A DNA stretch of 64,000 bases from Nymphaea colorata (lineage: Eukaryota > Streptophyta > Magnoliopsida > Nymphaeales > Nymphaeaceae), in the NCBI RefSeq assembly GCF_008831285.2, contig NC_045147.1, positions 954,001 through 1,018,000 on the forward strand. The letters are read 5' to 3'. The translations under genes were made by a program, and so were the position numbers. The notes beneath the pieces are model-generated. The model saw only the letters and a program-made list of their open reading frames with translations, did not search any database and was not told where the DNA came from. Numbering within the stretch: the first letter of the stretch is position 1; the number at the start of each line of letters is the position of its first letter. Shown here in pieces: positions 16,845 through 29,866 of this stretch.

Positions 16845-17638
16845 TGAAAGAGGAATTTTCTTATTCTTTTGAATCTGTTCTGCCTTCTGAGCACTCCTGT
16901 TTATGACTGAGCCAGTTTAGATGCCCTCTTCAGACAATTTTTATTTTTAGGTTTAAGGTTGTGGTTTAGTGGGATTATGCATCCTAATTTTGTTAGACAA
17001 TTGTACCGGAGAATGAACGGTCTTTTTTGGTTGCTGTTACATGACTTGTGGTCTTGTCATCTGGAGTCGGCACTGGATGTCCCTGTATTAGGTACTCAGT
17101 TTTCTAGGAAACAATGTCCCGGCTTTTTCGACTTCTACCGGGTGAGGACCCTGCCTAGGTCTTTTTGGATTTTTAATTTTCTGATTGAAAGGCAAAACAA
17201 TGCTTTAAGAAATAGAGAAATGGAAAAGTAAGCTAATTTCTTTTCTGAGAACATGATTAATACTTTGACTTCTGAACGCTACAAGTTGAGGACCTCCTTT
17301 TTTTTTTTTTTTTTTTTCTCCATCTCATCCACCGTTAGTCTCGCGATCTCAGTGGGTTGATGATCTCGATTCTTGGTATGTTTTGCGGTCGCCCTGGTAA
17401 CTCCACAATATTTGGAATAGTAATCTTACTTTTGTCACAAATGGTGGCACTAATGCTGCAACGGAAGTGAGAGCTCTGAGATTTGCGTTGTTTCACTTGG
17501 GTTACATTTTGAGGTTCTTTGCACTGTTAGGGCTTTCTTTTGAAGTGGCCTATTCATATGTAACGCTTTTTATGTGCTTATGAGTTCTGGATTTGCATTT
17601 TCATCTTCAAACTACGGATTGATGGTGGACCTTGTGTT
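16845..17638. other. RPL5 3' region and intergenic spacer
   Basis: The first 100-200 bp is presumably the RPL5 3' UTR (T-rich, with ATTTTTATTTTT at 16937). A T tract lies near 17299-17318. No other gene is recognised; the frame at 16959-17231 has no family motif. Confidence 0.5.
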
Positions 17639-17659
17639 GTGTGTTGGTTTGGTTTTGTG

Positions 17660-17895
17660 AAACATATTAAGATCCAACTATCTGAGAACCGGTTCATGGC
17701 AATTGCTGAAGCTTTAGCGGCGCATACACGTACTCAAGATGATGGACTTTATCGAGCCATTGATATCTACCTTAAAGAAGTTAAGGAAAAACACTTTTTT
17801 CCTTCATCTTGTTTCTTAAATATTTTCAAACGTCAATATTTTGATCTATGTTTAGGTGGTCTGTGATGTATGCTATAGACTATAGTCAATTTGCA

Positions 17896-17931
<36 letters not shown>

Positions 17932-18547
17932 ATATTATATATGTTTAGAAATTTGTATACGTAAAAATTATCTTTGCGTTCTGTAAAGTGGGTTGTGTCC
18001 AGACAACAAGGTCAGATGTTCTTTCCAACTTGTGAACAAGCTTATGTTTCTTTTGTAGGCATGTGCTTCCGGTGATTTCATTTACTTCACAAGTTCTGTC
18101 TGATTTAGTACTTACACAGCAGGGTTGCCTGACTTGGAGCGGAAGAAGCTATGTAAATTGATTGATTTCCAGAAATTATCAGCTGAGGCAGGTGCACGAA
18201 TGAGCCGCCTTCCTGCGCAGTCGGTTGTTCAAGTTCTTTATTTTGAACAGTTAAGACTCCGCAATGCCTTATTTTCTGCTCATGCAGATGAAGACCAGAA
18301 AAGTTTCCATCAGTCTCAACGCATTAGTAGTGGTGCTCTCAGTGCTGCCATGTCCCCTCGTGATAACTATGCATCATTAAGACGAGAGAACCGGGAGCTA
18401 AAGCTAGAGCTAGCACGTTTAAGGATGAGATTAAATGACTTAGAAAAAGACCATGCTTGTATGAAGCAAGATATTGAGAGAACAAGCTCTAATAAGTTTT
18501 TAAGTTCATTATCCTCAAAGTTTAGCAAAACTAAGCCCATTTGGTAA
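17660..18547 (+). pseudogene. NPH3-domain protein, C-terminal exons only
   Basis: NPH3/RPT2-type proteins are plant BTB-NPH3 adaptors, many acting with CUL3 ubiquitin ligases and phototropins. Two blocks match the NPH3 domain. The first (about 17680-17790) has FMAIAEALAAHTRTQDDGLYRAIDIYLK. The second (18123-18547, after acceptor CACAGCAG) has LPDLERKKLCKLIDFQKLS, then VVQVLYFEQLRLRNALF, then a heptad-rich coiled coil around LRRENRELKLELARLRMRL, and a normal stop. The second exon is undamaged. The first ends without a clear GT donor, lacks the AHPG that normally follows IYLK, and no BTB domain or upstream NPH3 sequence lies before it. I therefore call it a 5'-truncated remnant; a transcribed short gene is less likely. 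Confidence 0.75.
17895..17930. repeat. (TA)n microsatellite
   Basis: TA repeat inside the presumed intron of the NPH3 remnant. Confidence 0.9.
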
Positions 18548-19646
18548 TAGTAGCTCAACCAGATCAACTTCATCTTCAAGGCGATCATAGGCAACTGGGC
18601 TTGTGCTCTCTTGTAGGATAAGGAAAACCTTGTCTTAGTTCCATTCAACTTTGTTTTTCCTTCTTATAGCTGTGTATGAGCTCCACGTGCAGCAACCTTT
18701 TTCGCCTTAGCAGAAACTTTGCAGCTTTAACTGGCTTCCCATATCATGTATGTCGCTGTTGTACATATACATTGAATATCTTTCACCAATACATTGATTC
18801 TAACTTCTGAATGCTGCTGCTATTTTGAAAAAGAAAAAGAAAAAAAGTCACCATTTTCTGCCCGTTTGAAGTTCAGGAAGTTTTACTTTATCCTGATTAA
18901 TTTACACATACATAGAAATTTGGGCTGAAACGAATTTTCTTAGTCAGTTCAAGCATTTCACAGCACCATTTTGTCAATCTGGAAAATTTACTTGCCTATG
19001 AATCTGGTAACTTTTTCTGTTAAAAGTTATACATCAATCTGTGCAGAACGATTATAGCAATCCAGCCCACTCGAATCATAACCCAACCCTAACAGCTCCA
19101 GTTCTTTAAAAAAGTAGGAACCGATCAACCACTTATAAATATATAAATAAGTATACACATTTTATTACGATTAACTATATTTATATATTAATATAAATAT
19201 CGTCTGGTACTGCTGAACAATGCTTCTTCTTATAGTATGTTTTACAACTTTGAAATCATTGGTATCACCATTCGCGATTGCATGTGTGATCTCCAAGCTC
19301 TGAACTTAGTCAGGCCTACCCCAAAAAAAGCAGGTTCTATATGATGAAGTCGGCGTAGCAGGTTGAGACATTGATTCAATATTACATGCTATGTGTGTGT
19401 CTACATATATATATATATACATATACATATATAACTTCCAGCTTTCTAATGAATATGTTCCTTGTGCATATACAATATTGAACTTACCTGATCCCAAATT
19501 CCAACCTGAGTTGACTGGGATCAGGTTTCAGGTCTTAACATAATGTTGTCCTTACTGATACCTATCAAAATCGGAGTGGAACCGATCCGGTTCATGTGCC
19601 TGCTCATATCACATAGGAGGAAGAGATAAGGACGACCATGGTGGAG
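18548..19646. other. Gene-free stretch
   Basis: It contains the 3' flank of the NPH3 remnant, an AT-rich patch (19130-19200) and a TA run (19405-19432). No coding signal recognised. Confidence 0.5.
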
Positions 19647-19943
19647 TAGGGGTGAACAAGCTACTCAAGGTCGACTCGTAAACGAGTTCGAGCTCCATCA
19701 TGTGTTTAACGAGTCGAGCTCGAGTTCACGAGTCGACTCGTTCAACTGATCGAGCCTTAATCGAGCTCAACAAGTAAGGGTAAGTATCAAACGAGTTTGT
19801 CGAGCTCGAACTCAACACGCGACTATCGAGTTGAGTTTGAGCCAGTGTAGTCAAGCTATTTTCGAGCTCAAGCTGAGTCGAGCTCGAGGTCTTACTTAGT
19901 CGAGCCGAGTTCGAGCTTGGCTCGTGTTCAGCCCTAGGTGGAG
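19640..19943. mobile_element. hAT-type MITE with 7 bp target duplication
   Basis: The element (19647-19936, 290 bp) starts TAGGGGTGAAC and ends GTTCAGCCCTA, an 11 bp inverted pair with one mismatch. Identical GGTGGAG flanks lie at 19640-19646 and 19937-19943. TAGGGGTG ends and a 7-8 bp target duplication fit small non-autonomous hAT elements. The interior is built almost wholly of TCGAGCTCGA/ACGAGTCGAC words in both orientations, so it can fold extensively. Confidence 0.85.
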
Positions 19944-20053
19944 GCTCTTTCCATGGCAAAAGAAACAAGTGAGTGGGGCAAATGTTTTTACGGGATAAGA
20001 GTGATTCCCAAAGGAAAATGAGTGGCGGCCATAAGAGCGAGAGCGTGGAGGAT

Positions 20054-20139
20054 TGGGGTGAGAGAGGCTCAAACTCTCGACCTCAGGATCACTCGAATAG
20101 CTATGAGACCTACGCACTGGCCAACTGCGCCACCACCCC
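20054..20139 (-). tRNA. Elongator tRNA-Met (CAT) with a 12 nt intron
   Basis: On the minus strand 86 nt fold as a cloverleaf: acceptor GGGGTGG with TCACCCC plus discriminator A, D arm GCGC/GCGT, anticodon loop CTCATA followed by the intron GCTATTCGAGTG, T arm GAGAG/CTCTC. Removing the intron after position 37 leaves 74 nt. It closely matches plant elongator tRNA-Met, which carries a short intron at this place. The A box region (TGGCGCAGTTGG) is canonical. The T loop reads TTTGAGC instead of TTCGAGC, so the nearly universal C56 is T, which also alters the B box. No poly-T terminator follows closely on the minus strand. The gene is certain in identity but may be impaired. Confidence 0.92.
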
Positions 20140-22300
20140 TTGTTGTTAAGCCGTGCTTATTTAACAAAATCCTAGTTTGTCCTCCCGTTCAACAACCGTG
20201 ACCACTTTGCATTAAGAAGGCAGCCTGTTCTCTAGTTAGAATCCGTCAACGAACATGGTTAATTCTGTCCATTTGATAGCTTAATCGGTTTGGTTCATTC
20301 ATAGGCTTCCTTGCGATTTTTCTTGCAGCTGGTTAATATATCAAGGAAAAAGTTTGCTCACCTTTAGTTCAGAATTTTTATTGTTTAGGTTTTTTCATTT
20401 TGCTCTTTTCCATGTGGTTCAACCGAATTCAGTGCTTCATTGTGATTCTTCTTGACCAATTATTAATTTGATGCATCGTACCCTGTTAAAATACTTTTTC
20501 TAAACAATATGCGTTAAATATATACACAATAGTTGCCATCGTCGTCAATAAGGTTGAGTACAGGATGGATGATCTCTTCGACTATTTTGAACTACCTTCA
20601 TGATCATGAACGGTGAACATGAGCTGCTGACTTTTCAATATATAAAGATTGAATCTCACAATGATGGCTGAACATATGGTATTTGTAGCTTCGGAAACTA
20701 ATGTTGTAAATGTTACTTTAGAAGGAATGCAAATTTCTGCTAGGAGTAATATTTTCAGAGGAACTGTGTCAGCTATTCAAGAAAAAAGAAGCAATTGAAT
20801 TGATAAGTTCAAAAGAAAAATATAAATGTTAAGACAATACAACCTGTGCAAAAACCACTGTAAAGCTCGAAATAGGATGCACCATAACTCCATGCATAAA
20901 AAATGTAACCTAGTTGTTTGATGTTAAATCCAGATGCAGCATTTGGCAGGATGACCATAAAGCAAGCCAAAGTGAGCAAATCTACATGGGTATGAACAAC
21001 CAAGCCCCCTAAAACCTAAGCACAGAACCTTTGAGAGGCTACGAGGAACAAATCTTTGAAATGTGGTTTTATCAAGAGCAGCCTCTGATAAATGTCACAG
21101 GAAGTGCACAGAATCCATAGCTCCAAGTGATCTCCATATGCACGAGAAGACTTACCAAGTTCATGCAACAACTTTTTGCTGTCAGAGTAGCGTGAACAAA
21201 TAGTTAACATGTGGATGAGACTAATGATTGATGTGCTACATTTAATTGAAGAATGATCATCCTTCATCTCTTGATTCCCTTTTTTTATTTATCCTTTTCC
21301 CATATTTTTTGGGACATCAAATGAAGGACAGCCCTAATTCAGATAGCAAGGACTAGGAGATATTCATGTGGTTTTGCACTGGGCACCACCAGGCAATTAG
21401 AAACGAAACTCTACAATGCTCCCATACCAATATCACCAAAACACCACCACTATAATGATTGTCTTTGGTCTGCGCATATGCTCCAAAAAGGAATGCCACG
21501 GCACCCTGGATGTTTCATACAGGGAATTTGGAAGCCAAGACCGCTGGAGTCTTCTACCTCCTGCACGGACATTTGTAGCTAGTTTTATCAGGAAATTCAA
21601 CAAATTTGACTAATAAGCACAAGAACTTAAGGATGCAGGAATTATCAGTGTAAGTACACAGAAATGTCGCAGCATCTTAGTCTACAGGCAAACTCCATAA
21701 AGTAAAAACCTTCATAAACTAAAAATTGAACACACATCTAGATAAAGTTCCATATGATTTAATGGAGAACCCCAGACTAAAGCCCACTTTATGTATGCTG
21801 GAAGACTAAGACCATTTTGTGCAAAGCCATGCCACCCAGATCGAAAAACAGTGTCTTGCCAGGTGCTCTGGTAGATCAGCCTATATCACATCCACGAGAA
21901 AGCAGTAGCTGTAAGAAACTAAGAGGAAAAAAAAAAACAAAACGAAAAGAAAAAAAGAAAAGATAAAGGTGGATACTGCAAAAATACACAGCTAAATGAA
22001 GACAGAGAAGAATGCACAGATTAAATTTGCTCAGTCTATAATAAGCCATGGAATTCATCCTCAACAAACATGAGGGAGCAGTAAAACTTGATGTAAAATT
22101 CTTTTGAATTAAATGCTTATACATGAGAAAGGGTTTCATAAACGGATGAAATTTCCTCTCAACAAGGTGCTTGAAAGTTGAAACCAGTCATGAAGCAAAC
22201 AATGAAAGCTTCATGAGTCTGCCAACCAGAATTTCCCCGAGCTTTTTTCTATTGGAAAACATGATTTACATCAGTATAATAATCTCACAAAAATAAAATT
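20140..22300. other. Gene-free stretch, nothing firmly recognised
   Basis: Several short frames on both strands lack family motifs. A minus-strand frame at 21016-21267 has a faint resemblance to the N-terminal part of PPR proteins but no repeat motif that can be defended. Confidence 0.4.
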
Positions 22301-22319
22301 AGGGAAAGAGATACACATA

Positions 22320-22612
22320 CACTGCTCCAGGGAGAGGAATAATTGTCAGTTGAGACCAACCAACATCCATCTGACCCTAATCCTTCCCATCTCACAAACT
22401 CCTTATGTTGTGAGGGGGGCCGCCGTTTCATTTTGGTTGTCTTCTGTGAGAGTGTCTGTGTTCATCTGAGAGTAAATAATGAAAGATCTATGCGACCGTG
22501 GACGTATGAGATTATTGCTCCAAACCACGTAAATCTTTGTCTTCTTCCTTGTTGCTTCTAACCCCCTCTTGAGAGTGCGAGAGGAGAGTTTCTTTGTGTG
22601 TTCCTAACAAAG
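22320..22612. repeat. LTR-like segment
   Basis: The stretch with CGACCGTGGACGTATGAG and CCAAACCACGTAAATC resembles the leader part of many plant copia LTRs, where a GTGGACGTAG word is followed by GAACCACGTAAATC. No coding domain, primer site or second copy was found next to it, so it may be a solo LTR or LTR fragment. Confidence 0.35.
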
Positions 22613-22614
22613 AT

Positions 22615-23205
22615 TGCTTTAAAATCTTAGAGTTCAGAAAATATTCTTGAGTGCACCGGGAGCATGAGAAGGTGAAGTAATATTATATTTTTTGATTGAA
22701 TCATTCTTTCTTTTCTTGAATGTAGCATTGTTGTGGTTTCTTTATTTTCTCTTTTCATCTCTCCAAGACCATATAAGATAGTCTTCAAATCTCTATTTTA
22801 GAGTCGAGAAACTATTATTGAGTGCACCGAGAGTATTAGACGATGATATTATCTTTCATTTCATGATTGAATGATGTTCTTTCTTTTCTTGAATATAGAC
22901 TCATTGTTGTTCTCCTATTTCTTCCATTTTTCATCTCCCTATCGCCATATAAGATAGCATTCAAATCTTTATTTTAAAGTCAAGAAAATATTTTTGAGTG
23001 CACCGGGAGCATGGGAAGGTGAATTGATATTTCATTTTATGATTAAATCATGCTCTCTTCTCTAAAAAATATTATTATTGTTTCTTCTCTTTTTCATCTC
23101 CACATGGGCATATAAAATAGCTCTCAAATCTCTATTTTAGAGTCAAGAAGCTATTCTTGAGTGCACCAGGAGCTGAGAATGTGAGATAATATTGCATTTT
23201 ATGAT
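22615..23205. repeat. Diverged tandem repeat of about 170 bp, four copies
   Basis: Each unit contains TCTATTTTAGAGTC-type sequence, then CTTGAGTGCACC, a GGGAGCAT-like word, a T-rich block and CCATATAAGATAG. The GTGCACC marker falls at 22651, 22822, 22998 and 23161, so periods are 171, 176 and 163 bp. Copies differ at many positions, so the array is old. Confidence 0.85.
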
Positions 23206-24796
<1,591 letters not shown>

Positions 24797-25111
24797 TTCT
24801 CAAATCAAAATGTTCTATACTCTAAAACGATTCTTCAAGAATCTTTTTAAAAGTTTGAAACATCCAACTTTCAACATTTTTCTCAAAAACTACACCGCAT
24901 ATAGAATGAAAAAGATGTTTAAGCCAAAATGAAATGCATTAATAATAAACATAGTCCTTGTATTGATTACCCCGGTAAAGGTATCGGGAACGGTTGATCC
25001 TCATAACGACAGATGAGTCTCTTTCTCTCTCATTTTCAAAACAAAACTCATTTTTCTGAAATACTCCAAAACAAAAAATGAAATATTATAAATTTTTTGG
25101 GGATGTGAACA
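24797..25111. repeat. Direct repeat, left copy
   Basis: Begins TCTCAAATCAAAATGTTCTA and ends GGGGATGTGAACA. A second copy of almost equal length lies at 26363-26676 in the same orientation, with clear but diverged identity throughout, including GGGAACGGTTGATC and CTCATTTTCAAAACAAAACT. Confidence 0.85.
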
Positions 25112-26089
25112 GATGTTGACCTTGATGGGATTTGTCATCGTTTGGCTATGATTATAATTGATGCATTTCTACTAACTTGAACATCTCATATATTGCTGAT
25201 GATAAAGCATGTTCTCTTCTTTGACCTTGACCCCATCGGCATTTCATTACATTGCTTGGCGATTGTGTTTGCTTTCTTACACATAAGACTAATTGAGGAA
25301 GATCAATCATGTTCACATAGATCTAGGACAAATACCACCCTTCTCAATTTAAGAGTTGCTTGAAAACCATGTTTGCTTTTCTATTCATTTGAATCATCAT
25401 CTTAGGCAACATTGCATTAGAGACAACTCATTTTACATGATTTCTCATATTTCAAAATTTCTCATATCTATTTGTCCCGGTCATCATGTTATCGAGCTTA
25501 GTCTTTCGTGATAGCATAAGACTAAACCTTACAACTGGACTACACCTTGGGCAGGAAAGGCCCTCTCGTTAGTACCATGAGTGGTAATTTGTGATATATC
25601 GATGAGTGATCAAGAAGAAGTTGATGAACCATACCCTTAGTTGCCTAAGGAAGAATCTATGCTAGTACTAAGCCATTCGGCTAAAGTATATAAGTATAAC
25701 TTGACATTAGATTATCGTGACACAAAATTATCTCAATTAGGTTCATATATCAATTTTCCTACAAAAAATTATTTCAAATGACATATGGATGTGTATAAAA
25801 CCTTGTGTGATGTTTTACAACCTCATTATGTACCTCTACTTCATATTGTCAATACTAGTCAATCTTTTTCTAAATCTAAATCTCTATCCTTCAGAGTCAT
25901 CATTCAAGATGTATTCTTTTTAATGTGGTGTCACATTCCCTTATGATCACATCCTCTTTAGGAAGGTCCCGAACGGTCCACCTACATCTATCTTGAGTCT
26001 AAACCTTTGGCTCCCAATGGTATTGGTCTTGGCATCTCACCTTCTCTCGGATGTTTCCTTCCTACCTTGAAGAATGTAGGCTAGAGGCA
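25112..26089. other. Interval between the direct repeats, left part
   Basis: No domain recognised with confidence. It contains many stops in all frames. Confidence 0.4.
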
Positions 26090-26345
26090 GTGGTAGCTAG
26101 AGGAATGCAATCAGTGGATGGAAATTTGGTGCATGCAATTGTCGAGCATTGGAATCCAAGGAAATCCTTTTTTTGGTTTCCATGGGGAGAAATGATAGTG
26201 ATGAATTTGCTGAAATACTAGAACTCTCCACTCCAACTTGTGACCGAAATGATCCATTGGAGAATCCTGAACTTACGGGAAAAGGAAAACACTCATACTA
26301 ATGTAAGGATTACTACCTTGGTATTGAAGGGGACGAAGACATGAA
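26090..26345 (+). pseudogene. Plant-mobile-domain-like fragment
   Basis: A short frame reads AIVEHWNPRKSFFWFPWGEM. This matches the conserved ERWRPETHTFHxPxGEM block of the plant mobile domain (PMD), found in MAIN/MAIL-type host proteins and in several transposons. The frame stops soon after (TAG near 26220). A shifted frame carries on with DEFAEILELSTPTC and runs into the right-hand direct repeat. The fragment lies between two 315 bp direct repeats, which suggests capture in or origin from a mobile element. Identification rests on one motif. Confidence 0.45.
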
Positions 26346-26362
26346 AGGCTTACTTAGAGAGT

Positions 26363-26676
26363 TCTCAAATCAAAATGTTCTACACTCTCAAATGATTATT
26401 CAAGAATCTTTTCAAAAGTTTGAAACATCCAACTTTCAACATTTTTCTCAACCACTACACTGCATATAGAGTGAAAAAGATGTTTAAGCCAAAGTAAAAT
26501 GCATCAATAATAAACATAGTCCTTAGATCGATTACCTCTGTTAAAGGCACCGGGAACGGTTGATCATCGTACCGGCGAGCGGGTCCTTTTCTCTCTCATT
26601 TTCAAAACAAAACTCATTTTTCTGGAGCACTCCAAAATCAAAAACCAAACATTAAAACATTTTGGGGATGTGAACA
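26363..26676. repeat. Direct repeat, right copy
   Basis: Same-orientation partner of 24797-25111, 314 bp, spaced 1.25 kb from it. The pair could be LTRs of a small element or a segmental duplication. The ends are not TG...CA and no primer site is seen. Confidence 0.85.
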
Positions 26677-26739
26677 ATTAGTATATGTTCTATTTCTTGT
26701 AGTGAAAAAGAAAAGAAGTATAAAGTCACTTTACCTATA

Positions 26740-28490
26740 CCTTTTATCTAAGAAGATGAAGATTATGATCCAAGTACTCAAGAGACTGGTCCAAGATCAG
26801 ATCCAAACTCTCCAATAGAACTATACCAACCTGGTCTAGAAGGTGTGGACTTAGTTGGAACACCACTTCAACTTTGGACTTCTCTAACTGAACTATCCTA
26901 TCTCTCACAACAGTCCACCGGCGCCATAGAAACTGGTCATCTAGAAGAACCAAATTCAAGCCCCACACCAAGCGAAGCTGTTAGGAGATCTAGTCATGTT
27001 AGAAATCCAGCAACCTGGTTGAAAGATTTTTATTGCACCACTATTGCTTCACCTTTGTCCAACGATGTACTCACATCGGGATGCAAACAAGGTACATGAT
27101 ACCCAATCTCAAAGTTTACCTCTTTTCAATATTTTTATAGTAGTCACAAAGCTTTTTTCACATTCCTTGTTATTAAAAATGAACCCAAAAATTTTGATGA
27201 AGTATGAACAGATGCCATGGATGCTGAAATACACGCACTACAAGAGTAAATGTAGACAATAACCACCTTCTAGAAGGAATTAAACCCAATGGATGTAAAT
27301 GAGTATACAAAATAAAGTACAAATGTATCGTTCACACCAAGTGGCAAAGTGACCCTCTCAACTGGAGGGTCTTGACTATAATGAGACATTTGCACCAGTC
27401 ACCAAAATTGTAACAATAAGAACTTTTTTCGCAATGGTCGCTAATTGTAATTGGATCTTATATCAAATGGATGTGGATAACTCATCCCTACATGGCTATT
27501 GCAAGAAGAGATGTATATGGTAGCATCACCGGGATATATTCACCAGGGGGAGAGACAAGTATATAAACATTACAAATCATTTTATGGCTTGAAGCAATCT
27601 ACGAGACATTGGTTCCACATGCTCAATATGGCTCTTGAAGAATTTAGGTTCATCCAATCCATAGCAAATCACTATTTGTTTACATACAAATAGAGAATAC
27701 ATTTCTTGCTAATTTAGTATATGTTGATGAATTGATAACTGCAGAAAATTCAAATAATTCAATTGCAAATTTCAAAGGTATTCTTTGCAGAAATTCCACA
27801 TGAAAGATCTCGGCAGACCTAAGTATTTCTTGGGAATTGAAATTGCAGACTCTTCAAAAGGTACTTACTTATCTCAAAAAAAAAGTATGCCTTGAACATC
27901 ATTCATGAGACAGATCTCCTTGGAGCCAAACGAGTGGAATTCTTCATGGAGCAAAGACATGGATTAGATGCAGAGTAGGGGAAGCTGATTAAAGACCCCA
28001 CATTATGTCGCCAGTTGGTAGGAAAATTGATCTATCTTAGTATAACATGCCCAAAGGTAGAATTTGTGGTACAAGCCTTAAGCAGATTCATGCAACAGCC
28101 CGGGTGCCACATCGTCAAGCTGCTCTTCGCATTGTTTAATATCCCAAGGCAAGCCTTGGTCAAGGCATCATGATGCACAAACAAAACAAATACGCATCTT
28201 AGTGCTTTTTGTGACTTGGATCTTGGATTGGGTAGCATGTCAAGTGACCCGATGATCTGTCGTAGCCTATTGCTTGCTTCTTGGATCTACACTAATCTCT
28301 TGCAAGATAAAAAAGGAACAAACTATATCCCGTTCTTTTGCTGAAGTAGAATATAGATTGATTTCAAATGTGGTATGCGAGATCACTTGGTTAAAAAAAT
28401 TATTATGTGACTTAGAAGTAACTCAAGATCAACTAATCCTAATTTTCTGTGACAATTAGGCCACATTGCATGTTGCGGTGAACCCATTAA
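26740..28490 (+). mobile_element. Decayed Ty1/copia RT-RNase H remnant
   Basis: Plus-strand pieces in order are the integrase-RT linker (RRSSHVRNPATWLKDFYC), the RT start (a NEPKNFDE-like word at 27179), YNETFAPVTKIVTIRTFFAM (about 27377), QEEMYMVASPGY and YKSFYGLKQS (27499-27600), FLGIEIA (about 27820), and RNase H (SRSFAEVEYRLISNVVCEI, then IFCDN at 28455). Many frameshifts and stops separate them. Gag, protease and integrase core are not seen, and no LTR was identified. Confidence 0.88.
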
Positions 28491-29270
28491 TTTTGAACGT
28501 TGTAAAATCATCACTGTATTTTTACTTGTATATATTGCCTTGTGTATGTGTGTGTGTGTGTATATTGAAAATATCTTGAATGAGAGAAAAGGGTTTCTCT
28601 TCATTTACTTTCTTGTCATCCCCTTGCTTCATTGCTTGGTTTGTAACAGTACTGAAAACAGGTAAACTAATCGGAGTGAGTTTTTTATAACCTCATCAGG
28701 CCACTATGAACACAATTGTTTTGAAGGGAGAAAGACCTTCAACTAAGAGCCAAGACCATCCCATCTTGATAAGGGCAATTTATCTCCTTAATCAAACGTA
28801 AAGGATTTCACCCTAACAACATGTCAGTGGACCGAATGTCTCAAAAAAAAAAAAAAGTGGACACCTCATCTCAATTTTTATCCTCTTGAATCACATACAT
28901 ACGGTGAATTTTACTCATCATAGAACTGTTTTCCCTAGCACAATTTCTTACCAAAACATGCCAAATCCAACTCTTTAGTGAAGTACTTTTTCTGTCATAA
29001 TTAGTCACACATAGAATCTTTTCTTTGATAACCTGTATCATCCTGCAAATTAACACCACTAACATGCTTCCTTTTTTTTGAGGAATCATTTTCTGCCTAC
29101 AACTGGCATGAGTTATCCAGGTAAAACTTTCTTAGATAAGTTTCACCTCCAGCCAAACACCGATTTCTATGTTAGTTGTTCTAATGAACCTGGACTCGAA
29201 GAAAACTGACTCGATTTTGAATATTTCCGAGTTTCTGATGAGGTGGCCCATCTGAAATCTTGCTTCAAGC
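28491..29270. other. Gene-free stretch before psbX
   Basis: Includes a GT run (28544-28562) and an A tract (28843-28855). No gene recognised. Confidence 0.45.
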
Positions 29271-29274
29271 TTCA

Positions 29275-29388
29275 GGATAACCCTATCCTCCAAGAAGGCT
29301 GAGAATCGGCCACATGGGCAGCAACACTTGGATGCGGAGGCTGATTGCTCTTCATTTTTCCACCACTCACTCATTTCCCTGTATTTAT
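29275..29388 (+). promoter_or_regulatory. Likely psbX promoter
   Basis: A TATA-like TATTTAT lies at 29382-29388, 116 bp before the start codon. An I-box-like GGATAA is at 29275-29280 and a CACATG word near 29312; GATAA and CACGTG-related words are typical of light-regulated plant promoters. The positions fit, but these short motifs also occur by chance. Confidence 0.45.
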
Positions 29389-29503
29389 CCCCTTCTTCCT
29401 CATCTACACCATTATCACCTAAGGAAACAGAAGCACAGAGAGAGGAGAGGCAGAGGTAGCAAGACAGAAACTCCCCAACTCCGGATCCAAGACAACAGAG
29501 AGG

Positions 29504-29866
29504 ATGACAGCAGCTTCTGCCCTCTCTCTGGCACTGCCAGTGGCTTCCGTCAACCGGAGGCAAGCTGTCATCTCAGCTTCTGCTAAGCCATCCAATGTAA
29601 CCCCGGCGTTGCCGGCGCAGGCCCCCATCGGAATCAAGGCAGCGTCTCCTCCCTCCCCACTGAAGGAGCAGGCAGTCACCGGCCTGACTGCGCTGGCCTT
29701 GACAGCTGCGATGGTAGTCCCCGAGATGGCAGAGGCGGCGCAGCCCGGACTGTCACCTTCTCTAAAGAACTTCCTGCTCAGCATAATCTCAGGCGGCGTG
29801 GTGGTCGGAGTCATCATCGGTGCGGTGATCGGCGTCGCCAACTTCGACCCTGTCAAGAGGACGTAG
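29504..29866 (+). CDS. psbX: Photosystem II subunit PsbX, chloroplast precursor
   Basis: PsbX is a one-helix thylakoid membrane subunit of photosystem II, near cytochrome b559 and the QB side. The intronless 120-residue frame has a Ser/Ala-rich, basic transit peptide (residues 1 to about 55). A hydrophobic thylakoid-targeting segment (about 58-75) ends in AEAA, the expected processing site near residue 78. The mature part of about 41 residues starts [16 protein letters not shown], spans the membrane at about 89-112 and ends with the invariant NFDPVKRT. Size and layout match plant nuclear PsbX. The first ATG is the sensible start, with a 5' leader free of other ATGs nearby. The coding part is much richer in G+C than its surroundings. 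No defect was seen. Confidence 0.96.
   Translation: MTAASALSLALPVASVNRRQAVISASAKPSNVTPALPAQAPIGIKAASPPSPLKEQAVTGLTALALTAAMVVPEMAEAAQPGLSPSLKNFLLSIISGGVVVGVIIGAVIGVANFDPVKRT

Noticed and set aside
21016-21267. Possible PPR protein fragment
   Set aside because: Only a faint resemblance to PPR N-terminal regions; no 35-residue repeat can be defined and neighbouring frames do not continue it.
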